This document shows, in pieces, positions 25,650 through 36,129 of a stretch of DNA of 64,000 nucleotides. Location of the stretch: positions 1,826,001 to 1,890,000 of the forward strand of contig NZ_CP017024.1 of assembly GCF_014522265.1 (NCBI RefSeq), given 5' to 3'. Under the pieces are notes generated by a model. That model was not told the origin of the DNA. It searched no databases and worked only from the letters and a program-made list of their open reading frames with translations. This DNA is from Pseudomonas oryzihabitans (lineage in GTDB: Bacteria > Pseudomonadota > Gammaproteobacteria > Pseudomonadales > Pseudomonadaceae). Within the stretch, counting starts at the first letter, position 1, and every line of letters begins with the position of its first letter. Made by a program: the position numbers and the translations under genes.

Positions 25650-28600
25650 CTAGCGACCGATTCGATTGCTGTATTGAATGCCCAGGGTGCTGCCGGCCTG
25701 ACCGCCGCTGCCCTGGGGCGCGGACTGGTAGCCGGCGGTGAACGCCAGTTCGTCGTCGCCGAGCACTACCATGCCCAGGCCGACATTCAAACCGTAGTTG
25801 AATTCGCGCTCGGTCCACTGCCAGCCGACCAGGGTGTCCACCAGCCAGCTGTACTGGGGGTGGGTACGGTTGAGCGAACCGGGAATGCCGCGGCGCCAGC
25901 TGCTGCCGACATAGAGCTGGCCATAGCGATCCTGCAACAGCTGGGTGCCGCCCAGGGCCTCCAGGTCGGCCACGGTGACCTCGCCGTTCTCGCCACTGCC
26001 GGCCAGCGGCTGCAGGTAGCGGGTGACGCTGGCGGGCAGGGTGCTGCGCGCACTGTTCTGCTGGTAGGTGATGCCGCTGCGCACCTGCCAGGTGGGACCT
26101 TCGAAGAAGATCATGTGGCTCAGCTCCAGGTTGAAGGCGAAGCCGCTGCCCAGGGCATCGCCGTCCCGACTGGAATAGCGATTGTGCGCCGCCCGCCAGC
26201 TCAGCTGGTCGCGTGGCGTGAGGTTGTGGCGACCGGCCAGGCTGACGCTGTCGCGGCGGCCCAGGGCGCGCAGATAGCCGCTCTCGTCGGGTTGCCGGTG
26301 CCAGTCCAGGGCCGCTTCGATCTCGGTGTTGCCATCGATGCGCCAGGTGCGGGCGACGCCCAGGCCCAGGCGATTGCTGTCCGACCGCTGGCTGGCGTCG
26401 ACGGTGGTTTCCAGACCGCCGTCGGCCAGGTTCTTCAGCACCTTGAGCAGCATCTGGTGTTCGTTGCCCAGGGCGTCGGACTTGAGGCCGCTGCTCTCCA
26501 CGCGATTCTGCTTGAGCTGGACATCGACATAGACGTCATCGCTGAGTCGCCGGGCGGCGCGTACCTCGCTGCCCTGTTCAATCAGGCCGCCATAGTCGCG
26601 GCGCTCCCAGCCGGCCTGGACGCCATTGGGCGTGCGCTCGGCCTGTTCGGTGGCCTGGCGCAGCAGCTGCCGCTGGATGACCTCCGGTGGCTCGTCGCTG
26701 GCCGCCGTCAGGGCCGCGGCCTGGGCGTCGCCGGCATGGCCGAGGCGCTGCAGCACCTCGACGCGCTGCGCCGGATCCAGATCGCCGGCCGCCAGCAGCT
26801 TCTCCAGCTCGCCACGATTCTGCCGGCGCAGGACCTCCTGCAACTGCTCGTACTGGCGCACCTTCAGGCCACGACTCTTGGCCCAGGCCAGCCATTCACT
26901 CTTGAGGCCGTCGTCGTTGTTCTGGCTGAGCGCGTCGAGCCACTGGTCGAACCAGAGTTGCAGCATGCTCGGCGAGCCATCCTGCCAGGCGCGCGCCTGG
27001 GCCAGCGCCGCCTGGGGGCCGCGCAGGCTGGAGAGCAGCCGCAGGTAGGTGGCATAGCGCTCGGGGTGGCCGGCACCTCGTCGTTGGCCAGGTGCGGCGT
27101 GACGGCCTTGCGCAGTCGCAGCGCCGCGTCCTGGTGACCGGCGGCGTCCAGGGCATCGGCGTAGGCGGCCTGCACCAGCCAGTCCTGGGGGTGGGCGTCC
27201 AGGTAGCGGCGATACCAGCCGAGCGCCTCTTCCGCCTGGCCCAGCAGCACCAGGCCGCTGCCGAAGGGTAGCCAGAGCACGTCGCTGTCGCGGGCCCGGC
27301 CCTTCCAGTCGCGCAGCAGCGTCGCCAGCTCGGTCTGGCGATTCTGGTCGATGAGCAGCCACAGCAGCCGCTCGCGGAAGCGGTCGTCGTCCGGGAAGCG
27401 CTGCAAGGCCTTTCGATAGCCTTCTTCGGCCTGGACGACGCGACCACGCTGGAAGTCCAGCCCCGACCGCGCCAGCCAGACGGCGGGATTGTCGGCCGAG
27501 GCCGGCTCGCGCGCGGCACTGGCCAGCAGCCGCTCCAGCGCCGCCGTGTCCTTGAGTTGCTCGGCCCATTGCAGGGCGTCGGTCAGGCGCTTCTGGCTCT
27601 TGCTCTTTTCCCAGCTCTTTTCCAGCAGGGCCAGGGCCTTGCGCGGCGCCGTGCGCAGATAGATCGCCAGCAGCCGGTCCTCGTCGTTGGCGGCCAGGCC
27701 CTTGTCGCTCGCGGCCAGGCGTTCGAAGGCCAGCTGGGCCTCGCCGTCGCGCTCCAGTTCCCAGGCCAGCTCCGCCCGCAGGCGCCAGTAGTCGTCGCCC
27801 TGCCGCTGCTTGGCCGGCATGCCCTCGAGCACCTTCCAGGCCTCTTCGGGCTTGAACAACTCCCAGAGGGTGCCGGCCCAGCTCAGATACTCGGCGTTGG
27901 TCAGCGGGAATTTCTTGCCGAACGCTGCCCAGCCTGCGGCTTCGGCATCGCCCTGCTCGGTACGGGCCAGCAGTTGCTGCAGCCGCTCCCAGGCCAGGCG
28001 CTGCTTGGGCTGACGCCTAATGTAGTCGCGCAGCCAGCGCTCCTCGGCAGCGGGATCGCCCAGGGACTCGTAGGCGAAGATCAGCGCGTCCAGTTCGGTC
28101 TTGTCCAGCTGGCGCTGCCGCGACGCCTCGGCCAGCAACTCGACCACCGCATCGAAGCGAAACGCCCGGGCGGCTAGCTTCCAGGCGTGGTCGCGGCGGG
28201 CCGGATCGTCCTGGCGTGCCAGCAGGCGCAACCAGAGGTCGAGGGCTTCGTCCATATGCCCGGTCCATTCGCCCAGCTGGGCCAGTTCCGCGAGCAATTT
28301 CTCATCGTCCGGGCGCAGGGCCAGCAGCTGATGACCTTCGTTCCAGGCCCGTTCGGTGTCGCCGCGGCCCAGGGCCAGTCGGTAGGCGGCCTCCAGGGCG
28401 GCGGGATCGTCCGGTTGCCACTCGCGCCAGCGATCGATCAGCCGCTGGGCCAGATCCAGGCGCCCGCTGCCCTGGGCGGCGGCCACCCCGGCCTGCAGCC
28501 AGGCCAGACCGCTGGCATCGGCTTGCAGACGCGGCAGTTCCTGCTCCAGCAGGGCGGCGGCTTCGGCGCCCTGGCCGGCGGCGAGCCAGGCATCGAAGGC

Positions 28601-29251
28601 CTGGTGCCGGTAGCCCTGGCGCTGTTCGGCCGAATCGGCGAGATCGGCCAGGCGCAGATAGAGACGCGCGGCCTCCTGCTGACGGCCACCGGCCAGACTC
28701 CAGCGCGCCGCCTGTTCCAGCCACTGCTGGCGCCGCGGCGGATCACGCCGGGCCAGTTCGACGTAACGCTGCGCCGCCGTGGCCGGATCCGCCAGTTGCA
28801 GGGCGCGCTCGGCCACCCGTTGCAGCTGGGGCGTGCTCAGGGTCGCCACGTCCAGGGCGCTCAGGCGTTGCGCCAGGCGTTCGCGATCGGCGTCGGCCAG
28901 GCCTTGCGGCTGGGCCTCCGCCTGCAGGATGTCCATTTCCAGGGCGTAGAAGGGCGTCGAGGCCAGGGGCTCGGGCAGCAGTTGCAACTGACGCCGCGCC
29001 TCGTCGATGCGCCCCAGGGCGATCAACTGGTCGATCAGCTTCATGCGCAGCCCGGTATCGTCCGGCGTCGCCTTGAGCAGCACCTGCGCGTAGCTGATGG
29101 AGACCTGGTCGGCCGGCTCCTCGCCGGGCAGGAAGACCTGCTTGCCGTGAAAGGTCAGCACCAGCACCAGCGCGGTGAGGAGCGCGACCCCCAGCAGTGT
29201 CCAACCGCTCAGGAGCCGGGTTTTCTTAGCTGCAGACGATCTCACCGTCAC
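25650..29251 (-). CDS. pelB: Pel outer-membrane export protein PelB (one-base frameshift)
   Basis: Two overlapping frames make one protein of about 1,200 residues, the size of PelB (about 1,193 in P. aeruginosa). There is an N-terminal membrane anchor (about residues 15-35), a long TPR superhelix (about 50-880) and a C-terminal 16-stranded outer-membrane barrel ending GIQYSNRIGR. The frame changes near 27070-27076, about residue 725. The first frame reads HLANDEVPATP; the second resumes GHPERYATYLRLL. Adding one G on the coding strand (GAGGTGCC to GAGGTGGCC) gives EVAGHPERY and a continuous ORF. The GTG start at 29251 overlaps pelA by 26 bases; a second GTG lies two codons on. A sequencing indel is more likely than a true pseudogene. 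Confidence 0.9.
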
Positions 29252-32036
29252 TCACTTGTGTTAGCGGAAGTTTGAACGTCAGCAGTCCGGCCTGTCCTGA
29301 CTGGCCCTTGTAGCGCTCGCGACCGACCCGTACCTCACAGGCCGAGGCCGCGCGCAGGGTCAGCTCCAGCGGAAATTGCCCGGCGAAGGCGAAGCGGATC
29401 CGCGTCGGCGACAGGTAGTCCCATTGCTGCAGCGGGATGTTGGCCTCTTCGAGAGCGGGGGTGGGATCGCGGCTGTCACGCAGGACCAGCCGCGCCTGAT
29501 CGCCGGCCAGGTGGACATAGCGTCCCTGCGGCAGGTCGCGAACCCCGGCGATGCCCTTCGAGCGCTGCAGATCCGGCCAGCCCAGGCGCGGATCCAGGCG
29601 CAGGGTGCGCAGGCCGTCGAGGGCCTTGATCGACCAGCTGCCGTCGTCTTCCCGGGCCAGACTGGCGGTATAGAAGCCCCGCAGGCGACTCAGGTAGTCG
29701 CTCATCCACAGCGACAGCGGATGCTCGGCGGCCATGCCCTGGTAGATCTCTTCCATGACCTTGAGCGAAGCCTGCTTGGTGCCCGAGTAGAAGTGGTAGT
29801 AGAGATTCAGCCCGCGCAGCCGGCGGGGATGCTCGGTGCGCTCGAAGGTATAGAGCAGATCGCGAAAGCCGTAATAGGGACCACGCCAGAGATTGGTGTA
29901 GACGTTCTCGTTGATGATGGGCGCATAGAACTGCAGACCGCCCGGGGTGGGGCGGATGAAGGGGTACAGACCGCTCACCGAGGGCTGCGAGCGGGTGATG
30001 TGCGAGTTGCCGCCGTTCACGTTGAGCAGGCCGTTGTCGTAGGCGAGCTTGAGGGTCGCCACATCGGGTTGGGCGTCACCGGACCAGAACACCATCTTCA
30101 CCGGCTTCTGCGGGGTGGTCAGGCGTTCATTGATATAGCGCGTCGAGCCCACGATCTCCCGGGTGAAATCCACCTTGTCGTAGCCGGGAATCTGCATCAT
30201 GTAGCCGTACTGGGCTTCGAAGTTCTCGCTCTGCTCGGAGACCGCCGGTTGCCAGAAGAACGGATGGCTGAAGGTGTGGGTGGCCACCTCCACCTTGGGG
30301 TCGGCGAACAGGCGGCGGGCGATGGGCTCCAGTTGCGCGGTCAGCTCCGGATAGCGGCCCTTGGGGCCGACCTCGCCTTCGATGATCGAGGCCGAGGTCA
30401 GAAAGGGGTGCGGCTGGATGAACCGCTCCAGCACCACCTGGCCGGAAAAGGGCGCGCCCGGAATCTCCGCCTTGGACGCGAAGGCGTCGCCGTCGATGTG
30501 CACGGTGGCGATGCGCCGGCCGTTCTCCGTCGTCGGATCGGGTACCGGCAGGGGTGGCAGTTGCAGTGTCTTCGCCGTGAAGGCGAAGGGGTCGATGATC
30601 CAGCGACTGGCTTCGGGACCGTCTTCCATGACATAGGGGCCGAAGGCGAAGCCGCCCCAGGAGGCCACGCCCATGGGCACGAAGGTCCCGCCCGGACCGC
30701 TCAGGCTGACCACCGGTGTCGGCCCGCCGGGTAGCGTCTGCACGGCGGGCAGATCACGCGTCCGCAACTTGACCGGTGCCTCGAAGTTGCCGGCGAGGGC
30801 AGGGTCCGCCACCTTGAGGGTCAGGTTGTCGGGCAGCGGTTTGCGACTGACGCCCAGACCCAGCCGCTTGAGCAGGGCTTCGTTGTCCAGCGGCAGACCG
30901 CCGAGGATCAGCAGCGGCGTCTTTTCCTCCAGGCGCTGGCCGATCCAGTCGCTGAAATCCCGCGAATTGGGTGGCGGGCCACTGGTCATCCAGACCACCA
31001 CCCCGGCATAAAGGGCGCCGGGCCAGGCCGCGGGCAGCGGCTTGGAGGCATCGAAATAGTCCAGGCGATAGCCCTGGTACTCCAGGGCGCTGCCCAGGAA
31101 GCGGTGCACCGCCGACTGGCGCAGGGCGCCTTCGCGACCATCGTAGAGCAGCGCCAGCCGGCGTGGCTGCAGGGCCACCGAACTGATGCCCAGGGTGTTG
31201 AGATCGGGGGTGGTGATATAGGGCACGTAGCCTTCGTCGCGCAGCCGCTTGGCCAGGCGCCGGGCTTCGTCGCGCTGCTCCGGCGGCAGGTACTCGATGG
31301 CGATGACGGGGATGCCGGCACTGCGCGCCGCCTCGATTCGCGGCTTCAGCCAGGCGCGGTCCTGCTCGCTGACCGGGCGATAGGTCTTCTTGGCGGCATC
31401 CCAGCCGGCATAGATGGATTCGACCGCCATGGCGGCGGCGACCCCGGGCAATTCGGGTTGCACCTCGAAGCCGCGATTGAAGAACAGCTTGAGCGACGGC
31501 TGGCGGCGGTGCAGGTCGGCCAGCAGGCTCTTGAGCGCCAGGCGCTGGCTTTCCCGCTGGTCTTCGGCCACCAGCTGGAAACTGTCGAGGGTATCGAGGA
31601 ACAGCCCGGTGTAACCGGCCTTGGCCAGTTGGGCGGCGCGTTCGAGCAGATGGGCTCGCCAGACCGGCGACGCCAGGTTCATCACCTGGCTGCCCCAGGC
31701 CTTGTTGGCCACCGGGCTGGCACCGGCACTGAGGCCGGCCTTTTCCAGGGCCGCCGCATCGCCGGCGAATTCGCCAATGGACAGATAGGCGAAGGGTTGG
31801 GCTCCGGCCTCGTGCAGGGCGCGGACATCGGCGGCGCTGGCATGTCCGGGTTCGAGCACCACCCAGTCGAACTGCGCGAGTTCGGCTACCGGCGGTTTTT
31901 CCGCGTACCAGAACGCCACGCTGGCGGGCGCCGCCAGGGCCGTCCCCAAGAGAGACAGATAGCCCAGCAGCCCTACCGTCAGCCTGCGCCACCAACCGAA
32001 GCGGGACCTTGCTCTTGTTGCCTTGCCTGACGCCAC
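29226..32036 (-). CDS. pelA: Pel deacetylase/hydrolase PelA
   Basis: A 936-residue periplasmic modification enzyme with an N-terminal signal (hydrophobic RLTVGLLGYLSLLGTALAA, cleavage near residue 36). Next is a GH114-like TIM-barrel endo-alpha-N-acetylgalactosaminidase domain (about 40-300; FLDTLDSFQL, AMAVESIYAGWD), then a reductase-like region. A CE4-type deacetylase follows, with metal ligands visible in HIDGDAFAS and THTFSHPFF, and a beta-rich C-terminus. It partly deacetylates Pel, making it cationic, and can cut it. Start is GTG 32036 with AAGGACT upstream. It is the first gene of the pel operon, and its promoter lies in 32037-32312. Confidence 0.96.
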   Translation of the reverse strand: MASGKATRARSRFGWWRRLTVGLLGYLSLLGTALAAPASVAFWYAEKPPVAELAQFDWVVLEPGHASAADVRALHEAGAQPFAYLSIGEFAGDAAALEKAGLSAGASPVANKAWGSQVMNLASPVWRAHLLERAAQLAKAGYTGLFLDTLDSFQLVAEDQRESQRLALKSLLADLHRRQPSLKLFFNRGFEVQPELPGVAAAMAVESIYAGWDAAKKTYRPVSEQDRAWLKPRIEAARSAGIPVIAIEYLPPEQRDEARRLAKRLRDEGYVPYITTPDLNTLGISSVALQPRRLALLYDGREGALRQSAVHRFLGSALEYQGYRLDYFDASKPLPAAWPGALYAGVVVWMTSGPPPNSRDFSDWIGQRLEEKTPLLILGGLPLDNEALLKRLGLGVSRKPLPDNLTLKVADPALAGNFEAPVKLRTRDLPAVQTLPGGPTPVVSLSGPGGTFVPMGVASWGGFAFGPYVMEDGPEASRWIIDPFAFTAKTLQLPPLPVPDPTTENGRRIATVHIDGDAFASKAEIPGAPFSGQVVLERFIQPHPFLTSASIIEGEVGPKGRYPELTAQLEPIARRLFADPKVEVATHTFSHPFFWQPAVSEQSENFEAQYGYMMQIPGYDKVDFTREIVGSTRYINERLTTPQKPVKMVFWSGDAQPDVATLKLAYDNGLLNVNGGNSHITRSQPSVSGLYPFIRPTPGGLQFYAPIINENVYTNLWRGPYYGFRDLLYTFERTEHPRRLRGLNLYYHFYSGTKQASLKVMEEIYQGMAAEHPLSLWMSDYLSRLRGFYTASLAREDDGSWSIKALDGLRTLRLDPRLGWPDLQRSKGIAGVRDLPQGRYVHLAGDQARLVLRDSRDPTPALEEANIPLQQWDYLSPTRIRFAFAGQFPLELTLRAASACEVRVGRERYKGQSGQAGLLTFKLPLTQVSDGEIVCS

Positions 32037-32312
32037 ACCCAGTCCTTAAACGTGCCCAACTTCGGTATCAGGTTAGCTACATTACGCAAAAGCGTGACGA
32101 AAAACTGCCTGTGCCAGGCCGAGCGGCAGCAATTATGGGGCTAATAGGTATCGAAATAATTAATCGGCGACGGGCGAGGCCGTCTAGGCAGCGGATTTCA
32201 GATTTTTTTGGCGGGGAAAATAGTGCAGAGATGCAGAGGGAGGGTGTAGCAGAACGTCAGAGGAATTACCGTCATGCGCGGCGGTAACCGGCATGACGGC
32301 AAGCGAGCGCTA
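32037..32312 (-). promoter_or_regulatory. pel operon promoter region
   Basis: A 276-base gap between the export lipoprotein gene and pelA, both on the minus strand, with AT-rich stretches at about 32085-32170 and 32200-32225. A hairpin (CCGTCATGC 32269-32277 with GCATGACGG 32291-32299) close to the upstream gene's stop may end operon 1. No exact FleQ, AmrZ or sigma-54 site could be assigned by eye. Confidence 0.45.
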
Positions 32313-33425
32313 TTACTTGAAGCTGCTGTTCAGGCTGGCGCTGGAGGACAGGATGTTGGTGGAACCCAGCAGTTGGCTGACGAAGCGGTTCCAGCGGGTG
32401 ATACCGGCCGGGCCAACGAAGACCACGTCCTGCGGCTGCAGATGGAAGTTCTGCGCCAGCACATAGGCGGTCGGGTTCTTGGCCGCCAGGTGGAAGACCT
32501 GGGCAGTGGCACCCGGCGCCTTCAGATCTTCCGGGCCACGGATGACGTAGACGGCATCGGCGTTGGCGGTTTCCTGCTGGATGCCGCCGGCCTGGCTCAG
32601 GGCTTCCATCAGGTTCAGGTTGGTGATCTTGTAGCTGACCGCTGCGGGCGAGCGGACTTCACCGACCACATAGACCTTGCGGGCATCGTTGTAGGGCAGG
32701 TGAATGCTGTCACCGTCCTTCAGGTAGATGCCGTACAGCTTGGAATCCTTGCGGTTCAGGCTGTCGGTATCCAGGCGGTATTCCTTGCCGTCGCGGACCA
32801 GGGTCACGCCGGTCAGATCGGCACCACCGGTGTTGGCCACGCCAACCTGGCCCAGGGCTTCCACCAGGGTGATGGGCTTGGTGGTCAGAGGAATGGCATC
32901 GCCCTTGTTCACCGCACCGGAGACGGTGACCTTCTGGCTGCCGAACTTCAGCACGCTGACGTCGATCTGGGGATTGTCGATGAAGGTGGCCAGACGGCGG
33001 GAGATATCGGTGCGGATCTCTTCTAGGGTCTTGCCGGCGGCGCGCACGGTGCCGACGTAGGGGTAGAACAGGGTGCCATCCGGACGTACCAGGCGACCGT
33101 TGGCTTCCAGCTGCTGCTGGGCGCCGGACGGAGCGGTCAGTTCGGGGTGATCCCAGACGGTGATGTAGAGCAGGTCGCTCGCACCGACGCGGTAAGCCTG
33201 CGGCTTGTAGTCCAGCAGGGGCTTGAGGTCGGGAGCCTTGGACAGGGCCGCGGAATCCTGGCTCATCAGCAGCGAGCTGGTGATCGGGATCAGCTGGACC
33301 TTGGTGCCCTGGATGCTCGGATCGCTCTTCAGGTCGTCCTGGTCCAGGTACTGACCCGGGGAGTAGGCACAACCCTGCAGGACGATGCCGGACAGCAAGG
33401 CCAGAGCGGTAAATTTGGTTTTCAT
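32313..33425 (-). CDS. wza: Polysaccharide export outer-membrane lipoprotein, Wza type
   Basis: A 370-residue lipoprotein with signal MKTKFTALALLSGIVLQGC (lipobox Cys about 19). It then has the PES domain (YRVGASDLLYITVWDHPELTAPSG ... VRPDGTLFYPYVGTVRAAGKTLEEIRTDISRRL) and two SLBB-like repeats. Wza octamers form the capsule/exopolysaccharide exit channel and contact the Wzc periplasmic domain. It is the last gene of exopolysaccharide operon 1 and the only Wza in the window. The start at 33425 is set by the signal peptide; the frame extends upstream to 33488 without a better site. The 285 bases before it (33426-33710) hold no gene. Confidence 0.92.
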   Translation of the reverse strand: MKTKFTALALLSGIVLQGCAYSPGQYLDQDDLKSDPSIQGTKVQLIPITSSLLMSQDSAALSKAPDLKPLLDYKPQAYRVGASDLLYITVWDHPELTAPSGAQQQLEANGRLVRPDGTLFYPYVGTVRAAGKTLEEIRTDISRRLATFIDNPQIDVSVLKFGSQKVTVSGAVNKGDAIPLTTKPITLVEALGQVGVANTGGADLTGVTLVRDGKEYRLDTDSLNRKDSKLYGIYLKDGDSIHLPYNDARKVYVVGEVRSPAAVSYKITNLNLMEALSQAGGIQQETANADAVYVIRGPEDLKAPGATAQVFHLAAKNPTAYVLAQNFHLQPQDVVFVGPAGITRWNRFVSQLLGSTNILSSSASLNSSFK

Positions 33426-33710
33426 GTCATTCGTCCTTGATTGCTGATTGAGTGTGAGCAAGAGGAATAAATCGGAAGGTATAAGCAACGAGCCGGTTAT
33501 TCATGGTGTTCCTTCGCAAGACGCGGCGAGCCTCGACGGTGGACCAGGTTCCAGGTGACCCGTCTGTCCAGCGTACGAGAGAACTCGAGGTCTCAGCTTT
33601 TAGTTGTATGAGCACCTGAGTCTGCTGGTCTAGGACTGGCCTTTAGCCATCGAGTTCAGCGCCCCGGGAGCGGAAAAAGGTGACGCCGTTCGAAATCTGT
33701 CACATCTCCG

Positions 33711-34754
33711 CTAACGAGGTCCTATGACTTGGCAGTCATGTTTGTTCAGGTGTTTTTGCAGCAAGGCCGTCTGCGGCTTCTCCGTGCCGTTCTTGGGTTC
33801 GATGGCCAGAGGATAGTCGCCCCAGCCCGGACCGGCCGCCCAATAGGCGCTGGGTACGCACTGCTCGCCCAGATAGCTCAGCAGATTGTCCATGGCTTCC
33901 AGCCACTGTGGGTGTGCAGGTATCCCATATTCGCCAACGAAGCCGCGCAAATTGTGCTGTTTCAGCCATTCGATGAAGGGGCGGGTTCTTTCCACGCCGA
34001 TCATGGGATGGACGCCCTTCATGCCCGAGGCGTAATTGCCGCTGGAATCGTCGTCGAAGTAGATATGGGCCTCATAGATGAGGTTGTCCGCCGGATCCTT
34101 GATCAGCAGGTCGCCATTCACCTGGGGCCAGCGCTGGGCACTGGACCAGCTGTCGCCGGCGATGAAGATCGGCGTCTTCATGTCGACGCTGCGGATGCTG
34201 TCCACGGCCGTCTGGGCCGCGCGGGGCCAGAGACCCTGGGTGTCATGGGGCTCATTCATGACATCGTAGCCGTACAGCGCCGGATGCTTCTGGAAGGTCA
34301 GGGCCAGGCGTTTCCAGGCATCGGCGTAGCTGGCGTAGGGCACTTGGGAAGAGCCGATCAGCTGACCGCGATAGCGCGCGTAGTTGTGCATGTCCAGGAT
34401 CACGCGGATCCCGTACTTGTCGGCGAAATCCAGGGTGCGCTGCAGCAGCGCGACCTGGGCCTGGTCCAGTTCACCGCCCAGCTGGGGTTGCACCCGCTCC
34501 CAGAGGAAGGGAAAGCGGATGAAGCGGATGCCCTTGGCCGCGTAGCGGCGGAAGTAATCTTCGGTGGGGTAGAAGTAGTTGGTGCCTTCCACGCCTGGCA
34601 GGACCTGGCCGGCAAAGCCGGCGGCCGACATGTTGATGCCGATGAGGTCCACCTTGGCCGTCGCCGACTCGGGCTGAGCCTGGCCATAAAGCGCCGCGGA
34701 CAACAAGACGGTGGCCAGCAGGCCACCACCGATACGACGTTTCACTCGTGACAC
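33711..34754 (-). CDS. Secreted GH5-type glycoside hydrolase
   Basis: A roughly 347-residue endoglucanase-like enzyme with an N-terminal signal (GGGLLATVLLSAALYGQAQ). The (beta/alpha)8 barrel is recognisable from GIRFIRFPFLWERVQP, ILDMHNYARY, the acid/base Glu in DVMNEPHD (about residue 168) and the nucleophile Glu in FVGEYGIPAHP (about residue 275). As part of an exopolysaccharide operon it most likely trims or releases the polymer made by the same genes, like other EPS-operon hydrolases. The start is uncertain: GTG 34754 has GAGAGG eight bases upstream, while GTG 34763 and 34745 are alternatives. Confidence 0.88.
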   Translation of the reverse strand: MSRVKRRIGGGLLATVLLSAALYGQAQPESATAKVDLIGINMSAAGFAGQVLPGVEGTNYFYPTEDYFRRYAAKGIRFIRFPFLWERVQPQLGGELDQAQVALLQRTLDFADKYGIRVILDMHNYARYRGQLIGSSQVPYASYADAWKRLALTFQKHPALYGYDVMNEPHDTQGLWPRAAQTAVDSIRSVDMKTPIFIAGDSWSSAQRWPQVNGDLLIKDPADNLIYEAHIYFDDDSSGNYASGMKGVHPMIGVERTRPFIEWLKQHNLRGFVGEYGIPAHPQWLEAMDNLLSYLGEQCVPSAYWAAGPGWGDYPLAIEPKNGTEKPQTALLQKHLNKHDCQVIGPR

Positions 34755-34802
34755 GGACAGCACCTCTCGTGTATTGCGGAAATTCGTCTGGGCAGGGCTC
34801 CC

Positions 34803-36074
34803 TCAGGAGCTCTGCTGATAGACCGGCGCGGGTTGCAGCGGCGGTGTGCGCCGGGCGAAGTATTCCAGCGCCAGATAGTCCACGGTCACCCGGATGGTCC
34901 AGGCGATGGCGGCGCCCATGATGGAGAAATGCTGGATGCAGACCACCAGCAGACCCAGGTAGGGCAGCAGTTCGGCGAGATGGATCATCGCGGTGGTCCG
35001 CGAATGACCGCGGGCCTGGATCTTGGCGAAGGGAATCTGCGCCAGGGCGTTGAAGATGAAGCCCACCACCAGGATGCGCAGGATCTGCGCGGCATCGCCG
35101 CCGTACTCCGGGCCCATCCAGACGGTCATGATCCAGGGCGCCAGCGCCAGGATCGGCAGCACCATCGCCAGGCTGATCAGCAACAGGCCCCAGAAGGCCT
35201 TGTTGGCCTGGCGCGTAGCGTCCTCACTGCTCTTGCTCAGCAGCGGGAACACCACCCGGGCCACGGCATTGGGGATGATCAGCATCCGCGAGACCGCCTC
35301 GGCCGGGGCGGTGTAGAAGGACACGCGGCTGGCACCGACCATGTGCGACAGCACGAAGCGGTCGAAATAGACCATCAGCGGACTGATGATGTTGCTCACC
35401 GTCATCCAGCTGCCGAATTTCAACAGCTCCTTGAACACCTCGGCCTTGAAGGTCCGGATGCCTTCCGGGAAATCCTTGTGCAACGGCCAGTAGGCCAGCG
35501 CCATGGAGACCACCCGGGCCAGCACCAGGCCGATCACGGTGGCGGAAAAGCTCGGTTCGATCAGTACCGCGATCAGCGGCGCGATCGCCAGCAGACTGTT
35601 GGAGAAGGTCCGCAGGATATTGAATTCGCCGAAGCGCTCGTTGCCTTCCAGGTAGGCGAACCAGACCGTCGCCAGCAGGAAGGGCGGGACGCACAGGCTC
35701 AGCCAGCGAAAGCCGGCCACGGCATTGTCGAAATGCTCGGGCGAGACGTGCAGCAGACTCACCACCTTGCCCGCGCCGAACCACAGCAGCAGTGTCGCCA
35801 GCAGACTCAGGCCGATGACGGCGCCGGTGGCCGTGCCCATGACCAGCCGGTTGCGCTCCTTGTCGCCGTGGTGCATGGCGACGGCGCGGATCACCGCGCG
35901 CGACAGGCCGGCATCGAACAGGGTGGCATAGCCGACAATGGCGAAGGCTAGGGTGAACAGGCCGAATTGCTCGACACCGAGCAGGCGCGACAGCACACCC
36001 ATGGTGGGCAGCGCGATGGCACTGGGAATGACGACACCCAGGATGTTCCAGGTGCTGTTTTTGATCATCGACAT
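34803..36074 (-). CDS. wzx: Lipid-linked repeat-unit flippase, Wzx type (operon 1)
   Basis: A 423-residue polytopic protein of the MOP/polysaccharide-synthase family with about twelve transmembrane helices. It opens MSMIKNSTWNILGVVIPSAIALPTMGVLSRLLGVEQFGLFTLAFAIVGYATLFDAGLSRAVIR, the standard N-terminal signature. It flips the undecaprenyl-linked repeat unit to the periplasm. The start at 36074 is chosen by homology pattern; the ribosome site AAGGAG lies 14 bases upstream, rather far, and a longer GTG start at 36113 is possible. Confidence 0.9.
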   Translation of the reverse strand: MSMIKNSTWNILGVVIPSAIALPTMGVLSRLLGVEQFGLFTLAFAIVGYATLFDAGLSRAVIRAVAMHHGDKERNRLVMGTATGAVIGLSLLATLLLWFGAGKVVSLLHVSPEHFDNAVAGFRWLSLCVPPFLLATVWFAYLEGNERFGEFNILRTFSNSLLAIAPLIAVLIEPSFSATVIGLVLARVVSMALAYWPLHKDFPEGIRTFKAEVFKELLKFGSWMTVSNIISPLMVYFDRFVLSHMVGASRVSFYTAPAEAVSRMLIIPNAVARVVFPLLSKSSEDATRQANKAFWGLLLISLAMVLPILALAPWIMTVWMGPEYGGDAAQILRILVVGFIFNALAQIPFAKIQARGHSRTTAMIHLAELLPYLGLLVVCIQHFSIMGAAIAWTIRVTVDYLALEYFARRTPPLQPAPVYQQSS

Positions 36075-36097
36075 CGTGGGGGTGAAAACTCCTTGGG

Positions 36098-36121
36098 GCC
36101 GCCCGGCGGACACCGGGCGGC
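36098..36121 (-). repeat. Intra-operon hairpin between wzy and wzx
   Basis: A perfect 9-bp GC stem, GCCGCCCGG (36098-36106) with CCGGGCGGC (36113-36121), has a 6-nt loop. It lies directly after the wzy stop and before wzx and has no T tract. Confidence 0.6.
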
Positions 36122-36129
36122 ACGAGGGA

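Noticed and set aside
27068-27079. Programmed ribosomal frameshifting in pelB
   Set aside because: No slippery heptamer or downstream pseudoknot is evident, and two other genes show the same missing-G pattern.
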